A stretch of 64,000 nt of DNA from Aplectana chamaeleonis (GCA_029168955.1 JAPDOI010001482.1:110960-174959), one strand, 5' to 3'; counted from the stretch's first letter, positions 11,540 to 22,208 are shown. Program-made: numbers and translations. Notes: generated by a model not told the origin, from the letters alone.

Positions 11540-11935
11540 AATATTCGTTCGTTCGAAATAAAAAATGAAAGAATTTATTCGAAATTCGTTCGTTCGAAAT
11601 AAAAAATGAACGAATTTGTTCGAAATTCGTTCGCTCGAAATGAAAAAATGAACGAATTTATTCGAAATTCGTTCGTTCGAAATAGAAAATTAACGAATTT
11701 ATTCGAAATTCGTTCGTTCGAAATAAAAAATGAACGAATTTATTCGAAATTCGTTCGTTCAAAATAAAAAATGAACGAATTTATTCGGAATTCGTTCGTT
11801 CGGGATGAAAAATGAACGAATTTATTCGAAATTCGTTCGTTCGAAATAGAAAATTAACGAATTTATTCGAAATTCGTTCGTTCGGAATAAAAAATGAACG
11901 AATTTATTCGAAATTCGTTCGTTCGGTCTCTTTTT
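11540..11935. repeat. 41-42-bp minisatellite array C
   Basis: About nine units of ATGAACGAATTTATTCGAAA-TTCGTTCGTTCGAAATAAAAA. The spacing between ATGAACGAATTT anchors is 41 or 42 bp, varying with the length of an A run. The motif TTCGTTCG is close to that used in the small element at 23,045-23,233. Confidence 0.88.
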
Positions 11936-12087
11936 AAAAAGTCCTCACTCTACTATACTTGCACAGACAACCCAAACGAAGAGGATTATTGCCAACTATG
12001 CGCAAAATCTGCGCTGATGATGCGCAATAAAAAGCGGCGTAAATTTCACGATGCGCTCCAATTGGATGTCTGCAGTGTACGTATTGT

Positions 12088-12129
12088 ATTCTACAGTAGC
12101 CATACGCACCTGTATGGCTACTGTAGAAT
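12088..12129. other. Perfect 18-bp hairpin
   Basis: ATTCTACAGTAGCCATAC (12,088-12,105) and its exact complement (12,112-12,129) flank a 6-base loop. A miRNA-like precursor seems unlikely because the stem is short and perfect; a MITE tip or remnant is more plausible. Confidence 0.7.
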
Positions 12130-12229
12130 GGAATGTCGAGTCGTGACATCAGATACGCTTGTTTGAGTAGCAGGACATACCGAATCCACCAATATCCGAC
12201 TCGTTATCCGATCCAAATCATGACATTTT

Positions 12230-12475
12230 TCGGATATTCGGTATCCGAATCATTATCCGACTCATGGCACATTTCGGTGATTCAGATTTCGAATCAAACG
12301 GATTTTGGCGTTTTTTCGGTGAATCGGATTTTGGATCAATCGGATTTTGACGTTTTTTCGGTGATTCGGATTTTGGATCATTCGGATTTTGACGTTTTTT
12401 CGGTGAATCGGATTTTGAATTATGAACATTTTGGTTCATTCGGATGGATATCCGAAAATGAGTCGGATCCAATGT
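12230..12475. repeat. 42-bp minisatellite array D
   Basis: About five to six units of GGATTTTG(G/A)CGTTTTTTCGGTGA(A/T)TC with ATCAATC-type joints, 42 bp apart. As with the other arrays, frames stay open with a 14-residue period on both strands without indicating a gene. Confidence 0.85.
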
Positions 12476-12549
12476 ATACGCAACAGGAGTGGGGGGGGTC
12501 GTAAAATTTGAGCTCGAAACAAAAATCGGGGATGCCGTAAAGTGCAGAA

Positions 12550-12745
12550 ATTGGTGCTATCGCAGTGGAAGGGGGACACTACGGCGCCATGCACTTGGTC
12601 ACGTCCATTTTACCGTGCCGCACTGAATTTGAGCATCATCCGGGGTTTCCGTCCGTTGCGAAATCAAGAGTCGTTGCGGCACGCAAAAATGGGCGTGGCC
12701 AAGCGCGCTACCACAGTGCCCCCCTCCCCGCCGCGATAGCACCCA
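12550..12745. repeat. Palindromic MITE (GGGCGTGGCC family)
   Basis: TGCTATCGC-GTGG near 12,553 pairs with GCGATAGCACC near 12,733. ACTTGGTCACGTCCATTTTACCGTGCCGC pairs imperfectly with GCGGCACGCAAAAATGGGCGTGGCCAAG (only partly identical). The arms are about 85 bp. Confidence 0.7.
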
Positions 12746-12879
12746 GAAATTGCTCACCCGTGCGTGCTGCGTCGCACTCGCTGAGCGTCGCGCGCGGCGC
12801 GACGGGCGCCGACGCGACATCCCCACATTCAGATTAAATGAAGCGAATTCGCATGTTTTGGAGCATCATCTATATATGG

Positions 12880-13040
12880 TTAGGTCCGTTCCCTATTTCC
12901 TCAAGAAAAAACGTGTAAATTCAAACCGCGGCTGACGTGGCGGTTTAAATCTCAATCTCTGAGAATTAAACCGCCGCGCCAGCTGCGGTTTGAATTTAAA
13001 CGTTTTTTCTAGAGGAAACAGGCCACGGACCCCACTATAA
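12880..13040. mobile_element. GGTCCG-family palindromic MITE, copy 2
   Basis: The left end (TTAGGTCCGTTCCCTATTTCC) and right end (complement of AGGAAACAGGCCACGGACC) form inverted termini. The arms continue through AAACCGC(G)GCTG to a centre near AATCTCTGAG. This is the complete small form of the family interrupted at 3,497-4,220. Confidence 0.78.
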
Positions 13041-13278
13041 GTGTATTCCGATTATATTCGAATTTCCTATTTGATTTGGAAAATTTTACGACTGAGCTTC
13101 AGAGAGTGGACAATGTGTTGCCGAAAACTCTTGCAGCCTTTTTTTCTATAATCAATCGTTTATTCGGCCGAATATTCAAATTTTGGGCCTTACGAAGATT
13201 TGAATATACAGCCGGCACGGATCGCACTGATACTTTGCATTCCTTGTTGTGCGCTGGTCCACTCGGTGCAGTTATAAC

Positions 13279-14985
13279 CAGGGGTGTGCGGCAATTGCCG
13301 TTTGCCGGCCATTTTTGGGGTTTGCCGTTGCCGTTTGCCGAAATTGTCGTCTAAAACGGCAAATTTTCGGCAAAAATTCGTTGAAACAACAGAATTTCCC
13401 TAACCGCAGTCTCTGTATTGGTCACCGATTCGGAGCTGCTATAAATAATTATTTTGACTAGTTCCAGCTTCTGGTTCTGGTTCATTCAATGTATAATTTT
13501 ATCCTTTCAATCAGTAACTTATGAAAACATCTCGACTGGGTAATCAGAGGAGTTCGTTAGAGTTCTAAATTGTTTGGGAGCCTCCAGATGTCTTTTTTAA
13601 TCATCAAATGCCAAAATCGTAAAAAACTTTTTTCAGAGGCATACCGATTACTGCAAGTTCTAAGATTACAAAACCAAGTCATATCAAAGCTGTAGCGCAA
13701 AAGCAGCTTTATCTGGACATATGAACCAGTGGAGAACTCGTGTACTGTGCTTATCTGGGCCAAATTCCGGTCCGCAATTGCGTCTCGACACGCTTTGCAG
13801 CCGCACGCGCTCGAATCAGTCGGGTTTCCGGCGCCAAAGCCGACTCGATGTGACTTTTTATACAATTTTCTCCAATTTTTCTTAGTTTCCAGCTTCCGAA
13901 ACCAGCCCAGAGTCACCACATCGGCGGCTGCAGCGCTGGAAGCTCTTCTGACTCGAGAGAAGCTCTTCTGACTACCAGTATCGTCCACAGTCTTTGGGCC
14001 GGCGCGAACTCCCATCGCACCAAGCTTGCTTACGGTTTGCTGATCTCCCATGGATCGTCTAGGCTGGGACGCGCTGGCCGCAGGCCCCTTTTAAAAAATC
14101 CTTTGCGGGCCTGTTACACTTGCACTGCTTAAGACGCCCATCTCTTGAATCTCTAGCGTTGATTTGTACGGAAACTTCAAATGGAGAGGAATTAATAGAA
14201 TTATCGCTGGCGATGGAGAAGCTTACAGCCTTGTTAATCTTGGTACTGACTATTGATCACCTGGGGCTTCGAAGTAGCTTCTGATATAAAGGATGTTCCT
14301 TCCTGTAAAGGCTATTGAAACGTCAGACTCTTAGTAAGTGGCACTTATTGCATGGAATACGACATGACTAACAAGGAAGGGTTGCCTACATCAGACGGAG
14401 TTTCGGGATGCACTTTTAATATGTTCTAAGGGGGGGGGGGACAGTGTTTCAATATCCAACACTCAAAATCTGCTAAATGCCTCAGCCAGTCCCTAAAAAG
14501 ATACAAATTTGAACAAGGCCAGAACGGCTCTACCGAAGTGAGTAGAGCTGCTTTGACGATTGATTTACCTTGGTGTATGTTCAGAATAGATCAGAATTTG
14601 GGCAACAATGCATAATTTCTGATCTAAACAGAATCAATGCTCCAAAATTTTCTAAATCTATTCTGAACACACCTAAAGGTAATTTAATCGTTAAATCGGC
14701 TCTACTCACTTCGGCCGAACCGTTCTGGCCTTGATCAGATTTTCACCTTTTTAGGGACTGCCTGAGGCATTTAGCAGATTCTGAGCATGGGATACTGAAA
14801 CACTGTCCTCCCCCTAGAACATATTAAAATTGCATCCCGAAAGTCCATCTGAAGTTGGTAACCCTCCCTTGTTCGCGAATGTTGGCGTATTATAACACAA
14901 AACAGAATTTGCCGTTTGCCGGTCATTTTTGGGGTTTGCCGTTGCCGTTTGCCGAAATCTGAAATTCCTTTGCCGCACACCCCTG
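13279..14985. mobile_element. hAT-like non-autonomous element 1
   Basis: Terminal inverted repeats CAGGGGTGTGCGGCAA (left) and the complement CAGGGGTGTGCGGCAAAGG (right). An exact 8-bp duplication GTTATAAC flanks it (13,271-13,278 and 14,986-14,993). Eight-base duplications with CAGGG-type ends are typical of hAT transposons. Just inside both ends are degenerate repeats of TTTGCCG(G/T). About 1.7 kb, no transposase seen; the interior contains a long palindrome (14,365-14,885). Confidence 0.9.
14365..14885. repeat. Internal palindrome of hAT-like element 1
   Basis: AACAAGGAAGGGTTGCC near 14,371 pairs with GGTAACCCTCCCTTGTT near 14,855. Other paired blocks are ATTTTAATATGTTCTA-type, GGCATTTAGCAGATT and GAGTAGAGC(T/C). 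The centre is close to 14,620. The arms are about 250 bp with mismatches. Confidence 0.82.
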
Positions 14986-15319
14986 GTTATAACATACTGT
15001 CGTTCTCGGAGCCAAACGGCAGTTCGCATTTGCGCACAACGGCTGTTGCATCCGACAAAAGAAAGATAATCGTGCTGTGAGCACTTGATCCCGACAAGAT
15101 TCACCTTTCTGCCCGCACGATTATCATCACACCACGTGATGCAACAGCCGTAGTCCGCAATTGCGAACCGGAATTTGGGCCCGAGAACGACGGTATGCGA
15201 ACCAGGTTGTGCTAACGCACAATAGAAAACGCAAAGTATTAGCGCGATCCGTGCCGACTGTATGAATAATTCGAATAATTGACTTTTTCGAATACCCGAA
15301 CAAACTATTTAAAGCTAGT

Positions 15320-15505
15320 TCCGGGGCTTGTTTACTCAAGAAAGAATATTTAAATTCAAATCGGGGCTGGCGCGGGGGTTTAAATCTCAGCGGCGGCTGG
15401 CTGGCCATTATAAGCCAGCCGCTGCTAAGGTTTAAACCGCCGCGCCAGCCTCGGTTTAATTTTAAATGTTTTTTCTTGAGGGAACAGGCCACGAACCTAA
15501 CCATA
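15320..15505. mobile_element. GGTCCG-family palindromic MITE, copy 3
   Basis: Contains TTTACTCAAGAAAGAATATTTAAATT on the left (in part) and TTTTAAATGTTTTTTCTTGAG with GGCCACGAACCTAACCATA on the right. The centre is GGCTGGCTGGCCATTATAAGCCAGCC-like. It is about 185 bp; the left terminus is more degraded than the right. Confidence 0.7.
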
Positions 15506-15604
15506 TTCGGATAGTTAGCTTCTCCGGATAGTCAAATTATTCCAATATTCGTTTCTTCGACAGAGTGAGTATTCGTTGGCATACTCTACCGCATACTATA
15601 CTTT

Positions 15605-15880
15605 TACATTTTCAGATTTTTTCGAATATTCGACTTTTCGAATGATTCGGAATTTTGGAGTTTTCGAATATTCGACTTCGAATAAATCGGGATTTTGAAG
15701 TTTACGAATATTCGACTTTTCGAATAGTTCGGGGTTTTGACGTTTTCGAATATTCGACTTTTCGAATAATTCGGGATTTTGAACTTTTCGAATATTCGAT
15801 TTTTCGAATAATTCAGGAATTTGCCTTTTTCGAGTAATCGGCTTTTCGAATAATTCGAAGTCGACTTTTTCAATCGAATG
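15605..15880. repeat. 42-bp minisatellite array E
   Basis: Six or so units of TTTTCGAATATTCGACTTTT-CGAATAATTCGG-GATTTTGAA type with 42-bp spacing. Frames on both strands remain open with a 14-residue period. No gene is inferred. Confidence 0.87.
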
Positions 15881-15889
15881 ATTTTTCGA

Positions 15890-16378
15890 ATCATTCGACT
15901 CGGTCAAGGAATACTGCATACACATAAACGTAATCACACACACGCTCAACGCTGCTATCGATGGGAGCAGTTACCATAGACAGCTGACGAACAAAACCAG
16001 AAAAAAATCGATGTACATGAAGAAACAACGGGTTGTTTTTGTATTCGATTGGAAGCAGACAACACGCTCGCGAAGGCACATGCGAGCAAATGTGATGAAA
16101 TATCGATGTTCCATATCACATGACCAATGAATGATAGAAGCACATTTTTGACGCTTCCAACAACGTAAACGTTTTTGTTTATGTCGCATATGTTAATTAA
16201 CGTCGTCATCTCAACATCTTCTCACAGTTACGTTTAGTCTTGTAGCCAGAAAGCGGAAGACGGCGGCCGCCCCGTCCTTAAAACGAAGTCGAGGGATGTA
16301 GTCTGTGACTGCTTCCTCAATCGGCATTTTGGACGGATCCCGAAAGGTGACCGCGTCGCGTCGCAAACAAGGGGGACC
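15890..16378. other. Gene-free stretch
   Basis: No recognisable gene, repeat array or inverted structure. It ends at the insertion site of hAT-like element 4 at a run AAGGGGGACC. Confidence 0.45.
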
Positions 16379-16675
16379 CAGGGCTGGGCACGCGTCCCGG
16401 TTAACCTTAGGGGAGTGCATACATATTAGACGTTGCAGAGAGGGCAAAGGGAGGTGCCTAAACCGGACACCAAAAAAAAACGAAGTGCATGTTCTGTCGA
16501 ATTTCAGGAGCAAAATAATACACGATTCTCTTCTGGTTTGTCATATCTTCTTCTCCGCATTTAAGACAAAAATTTACAGAATTCAAATTATTGATAGAAA
16601 TGCAGTTTGTGTTTGCAATAATTCCTAGTTGCTGTGGAAGCTTCTCTTCAGCAACTCTATGAATTAAAGATCATA

Positions 16676-16931
16676 TACAATTCACCTCCGCACTGCCGTT
16701 CAGTCCGCAAAGTGCACGCTGATTGCGAAATCGTGCTGCGGCGCGGTTGCAAGTATCCTCAGACAGGGATGTGGGATCACCCGGGCGGTTTTTGCCTTTG
16801 GTGCCCGGTTGATCCCACCGCCCGGGTGATCCTACATCTCTGTCTGAGGGTACTTGCAACCGCGCCGCATCACGATTTCGCAATCAGTGTGCACTTTGCG
16901 GACTGAACGGCAGTGCGGAGGTGAACTGTAT
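16676..16931. repeat. Near-perfect 256-bp palindrome
   Basis: Arms of about 118 bp: TTCACCTCCGCACTGCCGTT on the left, its complement near 16,904-16,926, then GTCCGCAAAGTGCACGCTGA and CAGACAGGGATGTGGGATCA and so on to the centre (GGTTTTTGCCTTTGGTGCC). Only a handful of mismatches are visible. It has the look of a young palindromic MITE, nested in element 4. Confidence 0.88.
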
Positions 16932-17289
16932 GTGTTTGATTGTTTTGGTGAAGGAATAAACACTACTCCATTATCTAGTAGCAAGTAAGGATTGATGTGG
17001 TATAATGTTTCTTTGGTGTAACGTTCAGTGATTACGCTTGTGGTTACCGATTAAAAGCGAAGATACAAAAACAGCGCTCAGACGCGCTATCGTTCACGTT
17101 CAGAAAAGGATTAGCGAACTGCTGTATTATGGCAGACTAAAAATACAGATGTCACGGTCAATATAAAAACTAGCCAACGGAATTTCGTCAATGAGAATGA
17201 CTTACGAAGAGAGCCGACTGTGAAAATTGAAGACCGCAAGTTCCTGCGAAAGAAGCAAATAATCGTATCTTCCTACTTGAGAAGTACCC

Positions 17290-18170
17290 TGTACATAAAA
17301 ACCCGAATTTTATCCAGCTTGAATGCCGCAATCCTTTATAGACTGGGCTCGCCGTGCGATATGGTGTTTGTCCGCAGCTACACAGTGCACACTGGAGTGG
17401 ACGCGCGCACGATATTAATCAAAATTGTGTTTTATTACAGAACGGGGAGGAGAGAAGAATCGAAAGTGGAGTAAATGGAAGAAGGCAGAAATAGGATGCT
17501 TTCAATGTAACCATTTCAGAAATTTAATGTAAATAAACTAAATTGGAGCAGGGTGAATTTCTCGGACTTGACAAGGTTCTCTCAAATGAACTTTGTTGAT
17601 TAAAAACAGCATTAACCGTGAGAACTAAGAGTATTGGGCGAAAGAGGAGAAACTGGCAAACATTTTAGTAACGGAAGCTTTGATATTCAATGTGATTCAA
17701 GGACTTTAAAACTCGTCCCGGATTTGTCCCTGTTTTCGGGGTAAAACCGGGACGAGATTTAAGGTCCTTAAATCACATTAAAAAACGATCTTGTTGAAGC
17801 TAAATTGTTTGCCAGATTCTCCTCTTTCCCACAATATCCTTTGCTTGCATGTTTAATGTTACTTTTGATCAACTAGGTTCGTTTGAATTAAACTTGTCAC
17901 GGCTAAATACTTACCCCTGCTCCAACTTTGGTTGTTTACATTACATTTCTAAAATGGGTACACCCAGAATAGACAATTTTCATAATCTTCAATTTCCTTC
18001 GGTTTCAATCGTTTTATCTTCCCCGTTCTATAATAAAATACATTTTTATAAATATTGTGTGCGCATCCACTCCCGTGTGCGCTGTGTAGCTGCGTGCACA
18101 CACCATATCGCACGGCGAGCCGAGTCTCTAACGGATTGCGGCATTCTAAGTGGGTAAAATCGGGTTTTCC
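17290..18170. repeat. 880-bp palindrome inside hAT-like element 4
   Basis: Concentric matches: AATGCCGCAATCC near 17,322 with GGATTGCGGCATT at 18,134; ATATCGCAC/GTGCGATAT; GGAGCAGGG near 17,546 with CCCTGCTCC at 17,914; GCAAACATTTTAG-type; and the core TTTAAAACTCGTCCCGG with CCGGGACGAGATTTAA around 17,733. The arms are moderately diverged. Confidence 0.82.
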
Positions 18171-18664
18171 ACTCCCTACGCATCTCATCAATCCCTAAAT
18201 GGTTCCACAACGAAAAATAATTCTAAAAATTTCTTCATCAGAACGATCAAACCCGGATTAATCATTCATACATAGGTTCATGAAAACATTCGATAGAAAA
18301 CATTAATTACTGCAATAAAAGTAGCTCTGTTGTTATTTGTAATTGCTGAATTGTAATGAATAAAAAATTGTTTTATCTTTTGTCACAACCTACCTTCTTA
18401 TTAAAAATTTTCTTCATAAGATTGTTTGGAAGTGTAAAATTACACTACCTTTTTGCTGACATTTTCGGAATTGTCTTTATTCAGTGCTTTTTTATATTCT
18501 GGTTTATCAAACTAAGGAAGTCAAGATCATGGCTGTTGTGCTCGACTTCTCGGAAAACAGCCGATTTCGATTTCCCATAGGGGGGTGCCTGAAAAATACC
18601 GAGCTAAGGGGGGTGCATATTCAAAATCGCCATGCCGGGACGTGTGCCCAGCCCTGGGGGACCA

Positions 18665-19224
18665 AGGGCAAGTAGGAAAATAAGCAGCCAGTCTTTATAA
18701 TTCACTGTGGCGGCGCGACTTGCCTCGTTCAACTACTGGAAATTGAAAGCAAGCTTTCGATGCAACTGCGAACCTGATCTTGCCAACTAGGTGTCAACAA
18801 CTGTCTGTGCTATCACTACGACTGAACAGAATGTGTCGCGCAAGAATAGCTCTTGCCTTGAACATAGTTCCTCATTTTCCAGCACTTAGCACACCACATA
18901 ATAAACAGGTATGCTGAAATACCTTTACAACAATATTGGACTGAAGCGTATAAAAACATTCATCGGCTCAGAAATCTGTGAGAAAAAAACCACGAGCAAA
19001 TAATAACAGCACAACTAAGAAAAACATCAATAATAATGATCTCTAGTATCTGAATAAAAGCTAGTTAAACTCTACTGGTAACATAGAAAGAGCGTTGAGG
19101 GCATTAAGCGCAGTGATTATAGGCAGAAATCGTTTTCGTGGCGCCCCGAGGTTTTCAACAGCAGCTTCTACTACTACCTGGAACGCGCCAACGTGCCGAG
19201 TTATCCCCCGTTCCGTAAATCTAC
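18665..19224. other. Gene-free stretch
   Basis: AT-rich sequence with no domain-bearing frame and no clear repeats. Confidence 0.45.
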
Positions 19225-19450
19225 TTTGTTCCTTTGCGTGCGTGTGTGAAACGAAGAGAAAGAGTGGGGAGAGAGCAGCATACGCGCGCGGACGCACGTG
19301 ATGGCCCCATAAATTTCGCTCCAAAATAAAGCGTATCCTGTTTCGGAGGGACATTTATTTCCGTTCATCGCGTGCGTCTGCGCGCGTGTGCTATGTCTGA
19401 TCTGGTCTCTCCACGCTTTCTCGCTGTCTCTACCCTCGCTCCGCGTAAGC
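19225..19450. repeat. Inverted repeat with GCGCGCGGACGCACGTGATG core
   Basis: AGAGAGCAGCATACGCGCGC on the left matches the complement of CGTCTGCGCGCGTGTGCTATG on the right in part. GACGCACG(T/C)GATG pairs with CATCGCGTGCGTC. A related fragment without the second arm lies at 21,905-22,030. Confidence 0.6.
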
Positions 19451-19876
19451 ACACGAAGGAACCAGTAAATTTGGCTCAGAACCAGAGGATACCTATGCGG
19501 TACAACGGGGAAAACTATTTCCACGTTTGGAACAATGGATGAATGGTTCATCATTTGAACGTCAAAAATGAATCCACAATAATGCAACGCGCCTTACCCC
19601 CAACATAATATTAATGTCACAGTAACTTGCGGGGAGTTATTGCGATAAAAAGACTTGGACTAAATTTATACAAAAGTGGTTCAGATGTATTGCACGAGGA
19701 CGAGTAAGTTCACGAATGCAGCACAGAAAATTTTTCATTTGTCTGCCAACTGATATGTCAGAACAAGCTAGTGGAAAGCAAACAATGACAAAATGAAGTG
19801 AATGTTTCGATGACACCAGGTCGGCCATTTTCCCAATTGAGCCACAGTTTTACACTTATCTCCTGGTTCAGACTTT
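19451..19876. other. Gene-free stretch
   Basis: No supported feature. The RTE relic starts near its right end. Confidence 0.4.
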
Positions 19877-19884
19877 TTGTCGCA

Positions 19885-21105
19885 GTCATGCGAGCAAGTA
19901 GAGTTTCGAGAAGGATTCAGCACGTTCGGTCACAACCACCCAGTTAAAGTGTGTCCGATTGAGACTGGCGAATCATGCGACAGGCATGCGTGCCTGCCTC
20001 GCACGCTGGCCGTATGGTTCGCCAGACTCATTCGCACACACTTTACAAAGCTTTTTAGGTGTCGCGAGAGTGCAGGGCTCCGCTTTGCTTCACGATCATC
20101 GACTTGAAGAAGGCTTTCGACTCCGTCGAAACACAAGCGGTCCCTGCAGCACAGGGAAGCCAGGTGTTCCTGCTCAGTATATAGATACTGCGTGAGCTGT
20201 ACAGAGAGTTCACAACAACTATTCCACCATTCCACAGAGAAATCATCGTCGATGGGAAGAGAGGGGCTCCTCAGGGTGATACCATTTCACCGAAATTCTT
20301 TAGTGCATCTCTTGAAAACGTCATGCGCGAGTTGAGATGGCAAGATATCGGAGTGAAAGACGACGATCGGTAGCTTAATCATCTTTGATTTAATCATTTG
20401 CTGATGACATAGTTCTCATAGCACCATCTATCAGTTAAGACGAATGAATGCTAACCGACTTCAACAACGCGTGCGGAAAGGTCGGTATTCGGCTAAATAA
20501 AATAAAAACGATGCTAGTGAAAAACGGATACGTTTCTCGGGCCCACTTGTTCTCAATTTCACGACCCTACAAGTGTCAACGTCGCGAGGTCAACATGAAG
20601 AATGACCTAGTACCGGAGTTAAGTAGGAGGAAACGAGAAATTAGGGGAGGTTTCTGGACCGTCAAGGAAGTAGTAATGATGACGAAGAACATCGGCTCCG
20701 TGCCCATAAGATCGATTCCGTTGTTCTTTCAGTTTTAACGCATGCTTCGGAGGCTTGCCTATTACGAAAGCAGGATGAAAACGCGGTACGCATCAATCAG
20801 CGGGCAATAGAAAGGAAGACACGCGAATATGCTGTCGTCGAAAATCGGAAGGGCCTGACACGTGATGCGTTTTGAGGATAACCGCTAGAGAAAAGCTGAA
20901 GCCGACTGGGTCCCGCAGGACATCAAACGCACTACAGGCCGTGTTTCAACGTGACGATTAGTCTTCGAGAGCCTTGCCTAGAGGAATGAGTCCCCGTGTT
21001 CCTAGAACGAACAGGCCAACTTTCGTGGACAACTATGAGGACGAAAGAAGAAGTTACTGGCGTCCGCTCCACAGTGTCGATGATCAACGGATGGACAGGT
21101 GATAG
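19885..21105 (+). pseudogene. RTE-clade non-LTR retrotransposon relic (RT and C-terminal part)
   Basis: Translation in shifting frames shows RT landmarks: FREGFSTFGHNH (19,900s), IDLKKAFDSVET at about 20,098-20,135, LRELYREFTTTIPPFH near 20,200, GAPQGDTISPKFFSASLENV near 20,265, and FADDIVLIA at about 20,395-20,421. NNACGKVGIRLN follows, then VNMKNDLVPELSRRKR near 20,590 and the RTE C-terminal tract to DDQRMDR near 21,090. This is the RTE lineage abundant in strongylid nematodes. It is truncated 5' (no endonuclease), carries frameshifts and stops, and is split by a palindrome at 19,943-20,050. Not functional. Confidence 0.88.
19943..20050. mobile_element. About 105-bp palindromic insertion in the RTE relic
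   Basis: AAAGTGTGTCCGATTGAGAC on the left pairs with the complement of GTCTCATTCGCACACACTTT-like sequence on the right (one-base differences). The middle is GCATGCGTGCCTGCC. It separates the FREGFSTFGHNH segment from the next RT segment, whose order is otherwise normal, so it is a later insertion. Confidence 0.75.
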
Positions 21106-21224
21106 AGTTTTTTGTCCGCATCAACCATTTACTCTGGTGCTAGAGACAACAACTTGATATGAGAAGAATGTTCTCGTTAGAATTTTTTCTTGAGATAGCA
21201 AAACCTCGCTCATTTACTTAAACT

Positions 21225-21470
21225 TTCGTGGTTGGCTCTAGCTCGTGTAACGCAGTGGTAAGAGGTGCCGCTGTCGACGTACGAGAGCGAGTGTTCCGTC
21301 TCCACCCATACCGAACCAAGCCTTCTATCCCGCTGAGTAAAAACTGGTAGCACTTTGCCCTAACTCCAACATGGGCAGGCCTCCGCAGGTCATTGCGTTT
21401 CAAAAGCCAACACGATTTCGTAGAAAGGTCGAATCTGTGGGGTATTCCCAGGCCGGTTTTTGACGCCGGT
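21225..21470 (+). mobile_element. tRNA-derived SINE copy 1
   Basis: An A-box-like GTAACGCAGTGGTAAGAGG (21,246) is followed by GCCGCTGTCGAC and GTGTTCCGTC in the B-box position. Then comes a body with AACCAAGCC, CCTCCGCAGGTCATTG and GTCGAATCTGTGGGGTATTCC. The general layout matches tRNA-derived SINEs of strongylid nematodes. Pol III activity is doubtful because the B box is degraded. Confidence 0.65.
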
Positions 21471-22169
21471 GGCTCACCGAAAATATTTGGAGAGGCCTAA
21501 GCCACCCATATTTGCGATCGAAGCAGAACCGTTCGTCAGATTGGTGTTTTTCGCTGAAGACATGGACTGTGCACAGCAACCATACACACGCAAGACGCGG
21601 ACTACATCGACCCGACGAAACAATCCGCGTTGACTGTATGGTTCCTCCCTGCGTTGAACGCAATCATTCAAAAGAGAATATCCAACTGGCAGGGAATTTT
21701 TTTTGGATAATTGAAGATTTTCCTGTCCAAGATTGCTTTCCATGCACTTGGACTACTGCATATGGCCTCTACGCAATGACTCCCGGATGTTGTATATATT
21801 GCCAGCTATGGGCAATTGAAGGGATGAAATGAAGCTTTGAGAATACACCCTACTTTATTCGAAGAGAAAATGCAAGACAGTAAGTATACCCTCTAATTCG
21901 CTTTGCTCTTTTGCGCGCTCGAACGAAACGAGGTGAGAGACAGCGAGTCAGGAGAAGAAGAAGCAGCATACCCGCGCACACGCACGCGATAAACCGGAGT
22001 AAATATCACTCCAGAAATAATGGATGCATATGTAATAGAGTTTCGGAATGTTTCTGTTTTCTGATCAGTTTCCTCGCCGTTTTGGGTTTTTACCTTTCGT
22101 TTGCTGCTTTGTTGCAATCATGGTCTCCTAGCAGCCGCGGAACTGCCACTGTCGCGACCATCTGTTGCC
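21471..22169. other. Gene-free stretch with a fragment of the 19.2-kb repeat
   Basis: The segment 21,905-22,030 repeats AGCAGCATAC(C/G)CGCGCACACGCACGCGAT and a following ATCACTCCAGAAATAA similar to 19,275-19,330. The rest has no supported feature. Confidence 0.45.
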
Positions 22170-22208
22170 ACTGATGGCATCGTGGTTGCCATCCACGATG
22201 CCATCAGT
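22170..22208. other. Perfect 16-bp hairpin
   Basis: ACTGATGGCATCGTGG and its exact complement flank a 7-base loop. It is isolated, and no longer symmetry is visible. Confidence 0.65.

Larger units (their letters stand above)
8021..11964. mobile_element. Putative composite element with minisatellites near each end
   Basis: A left sequence TATACTTTAGAGTGAGGA (8,021) has an inverted partner at about 11,943-11,957 (complement TATAGTAGAGTGAGGA). They share an 11-base identical core TAGAGTGAGGA. TTCGAA-rich tandem arrays lie just inside each end (8,095-8,550 and 11,540-11,935). The interior holds palindromes at 8,985-10,005 and 10,262-10,560. This could be one large element or two degraded ones; the terminal match is short. 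Confidence 0.4.
13200..15290. mobile_element. Palindromic element whose left arm is split by hAT-like element 1
   Basis: ATACAGCCGGCACGGATCGC near 13,205 and GTGCGCTGGTCCACTCGGTG near 13,250 have inverted partners at about 15,190-15,270. The right-hand inner part (15,000-15,200) is itself inverted: AGTTCGCATTTGCGCA and CGGCTGTTGCATC against their complements at 15,140-15,175. Removing 13,279-14,985 plus one target duplication restores a compact element of about 380 bp. Confidence 0.65.
16379..18655. mobile_element. hAT-like non-autonomous element 4 (2.3 kb)
   Basis: The left terminus CAGGGCTGGGCACGCGTCCC and right terminus (complement CAGGGCTGGGCACACGTCCC) form inverted ends. The flank GGGGGACC (16,371-16,378) recurs at 18,656-18,663, so the duplication is 8 bp if the last G is counted with the flank, or 7 bp otherwise. 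The interior holds two palindromes (16,676-16,931 and 17,290-18,170). No transposase is recognisable. Confidence 0.82.

Noticed and set aside
12088..12129. miRNA precursor
   Set aside because: 18-bp perfect stem with 6-base loop is shorter than a usual precursor and sits among MITE debris.
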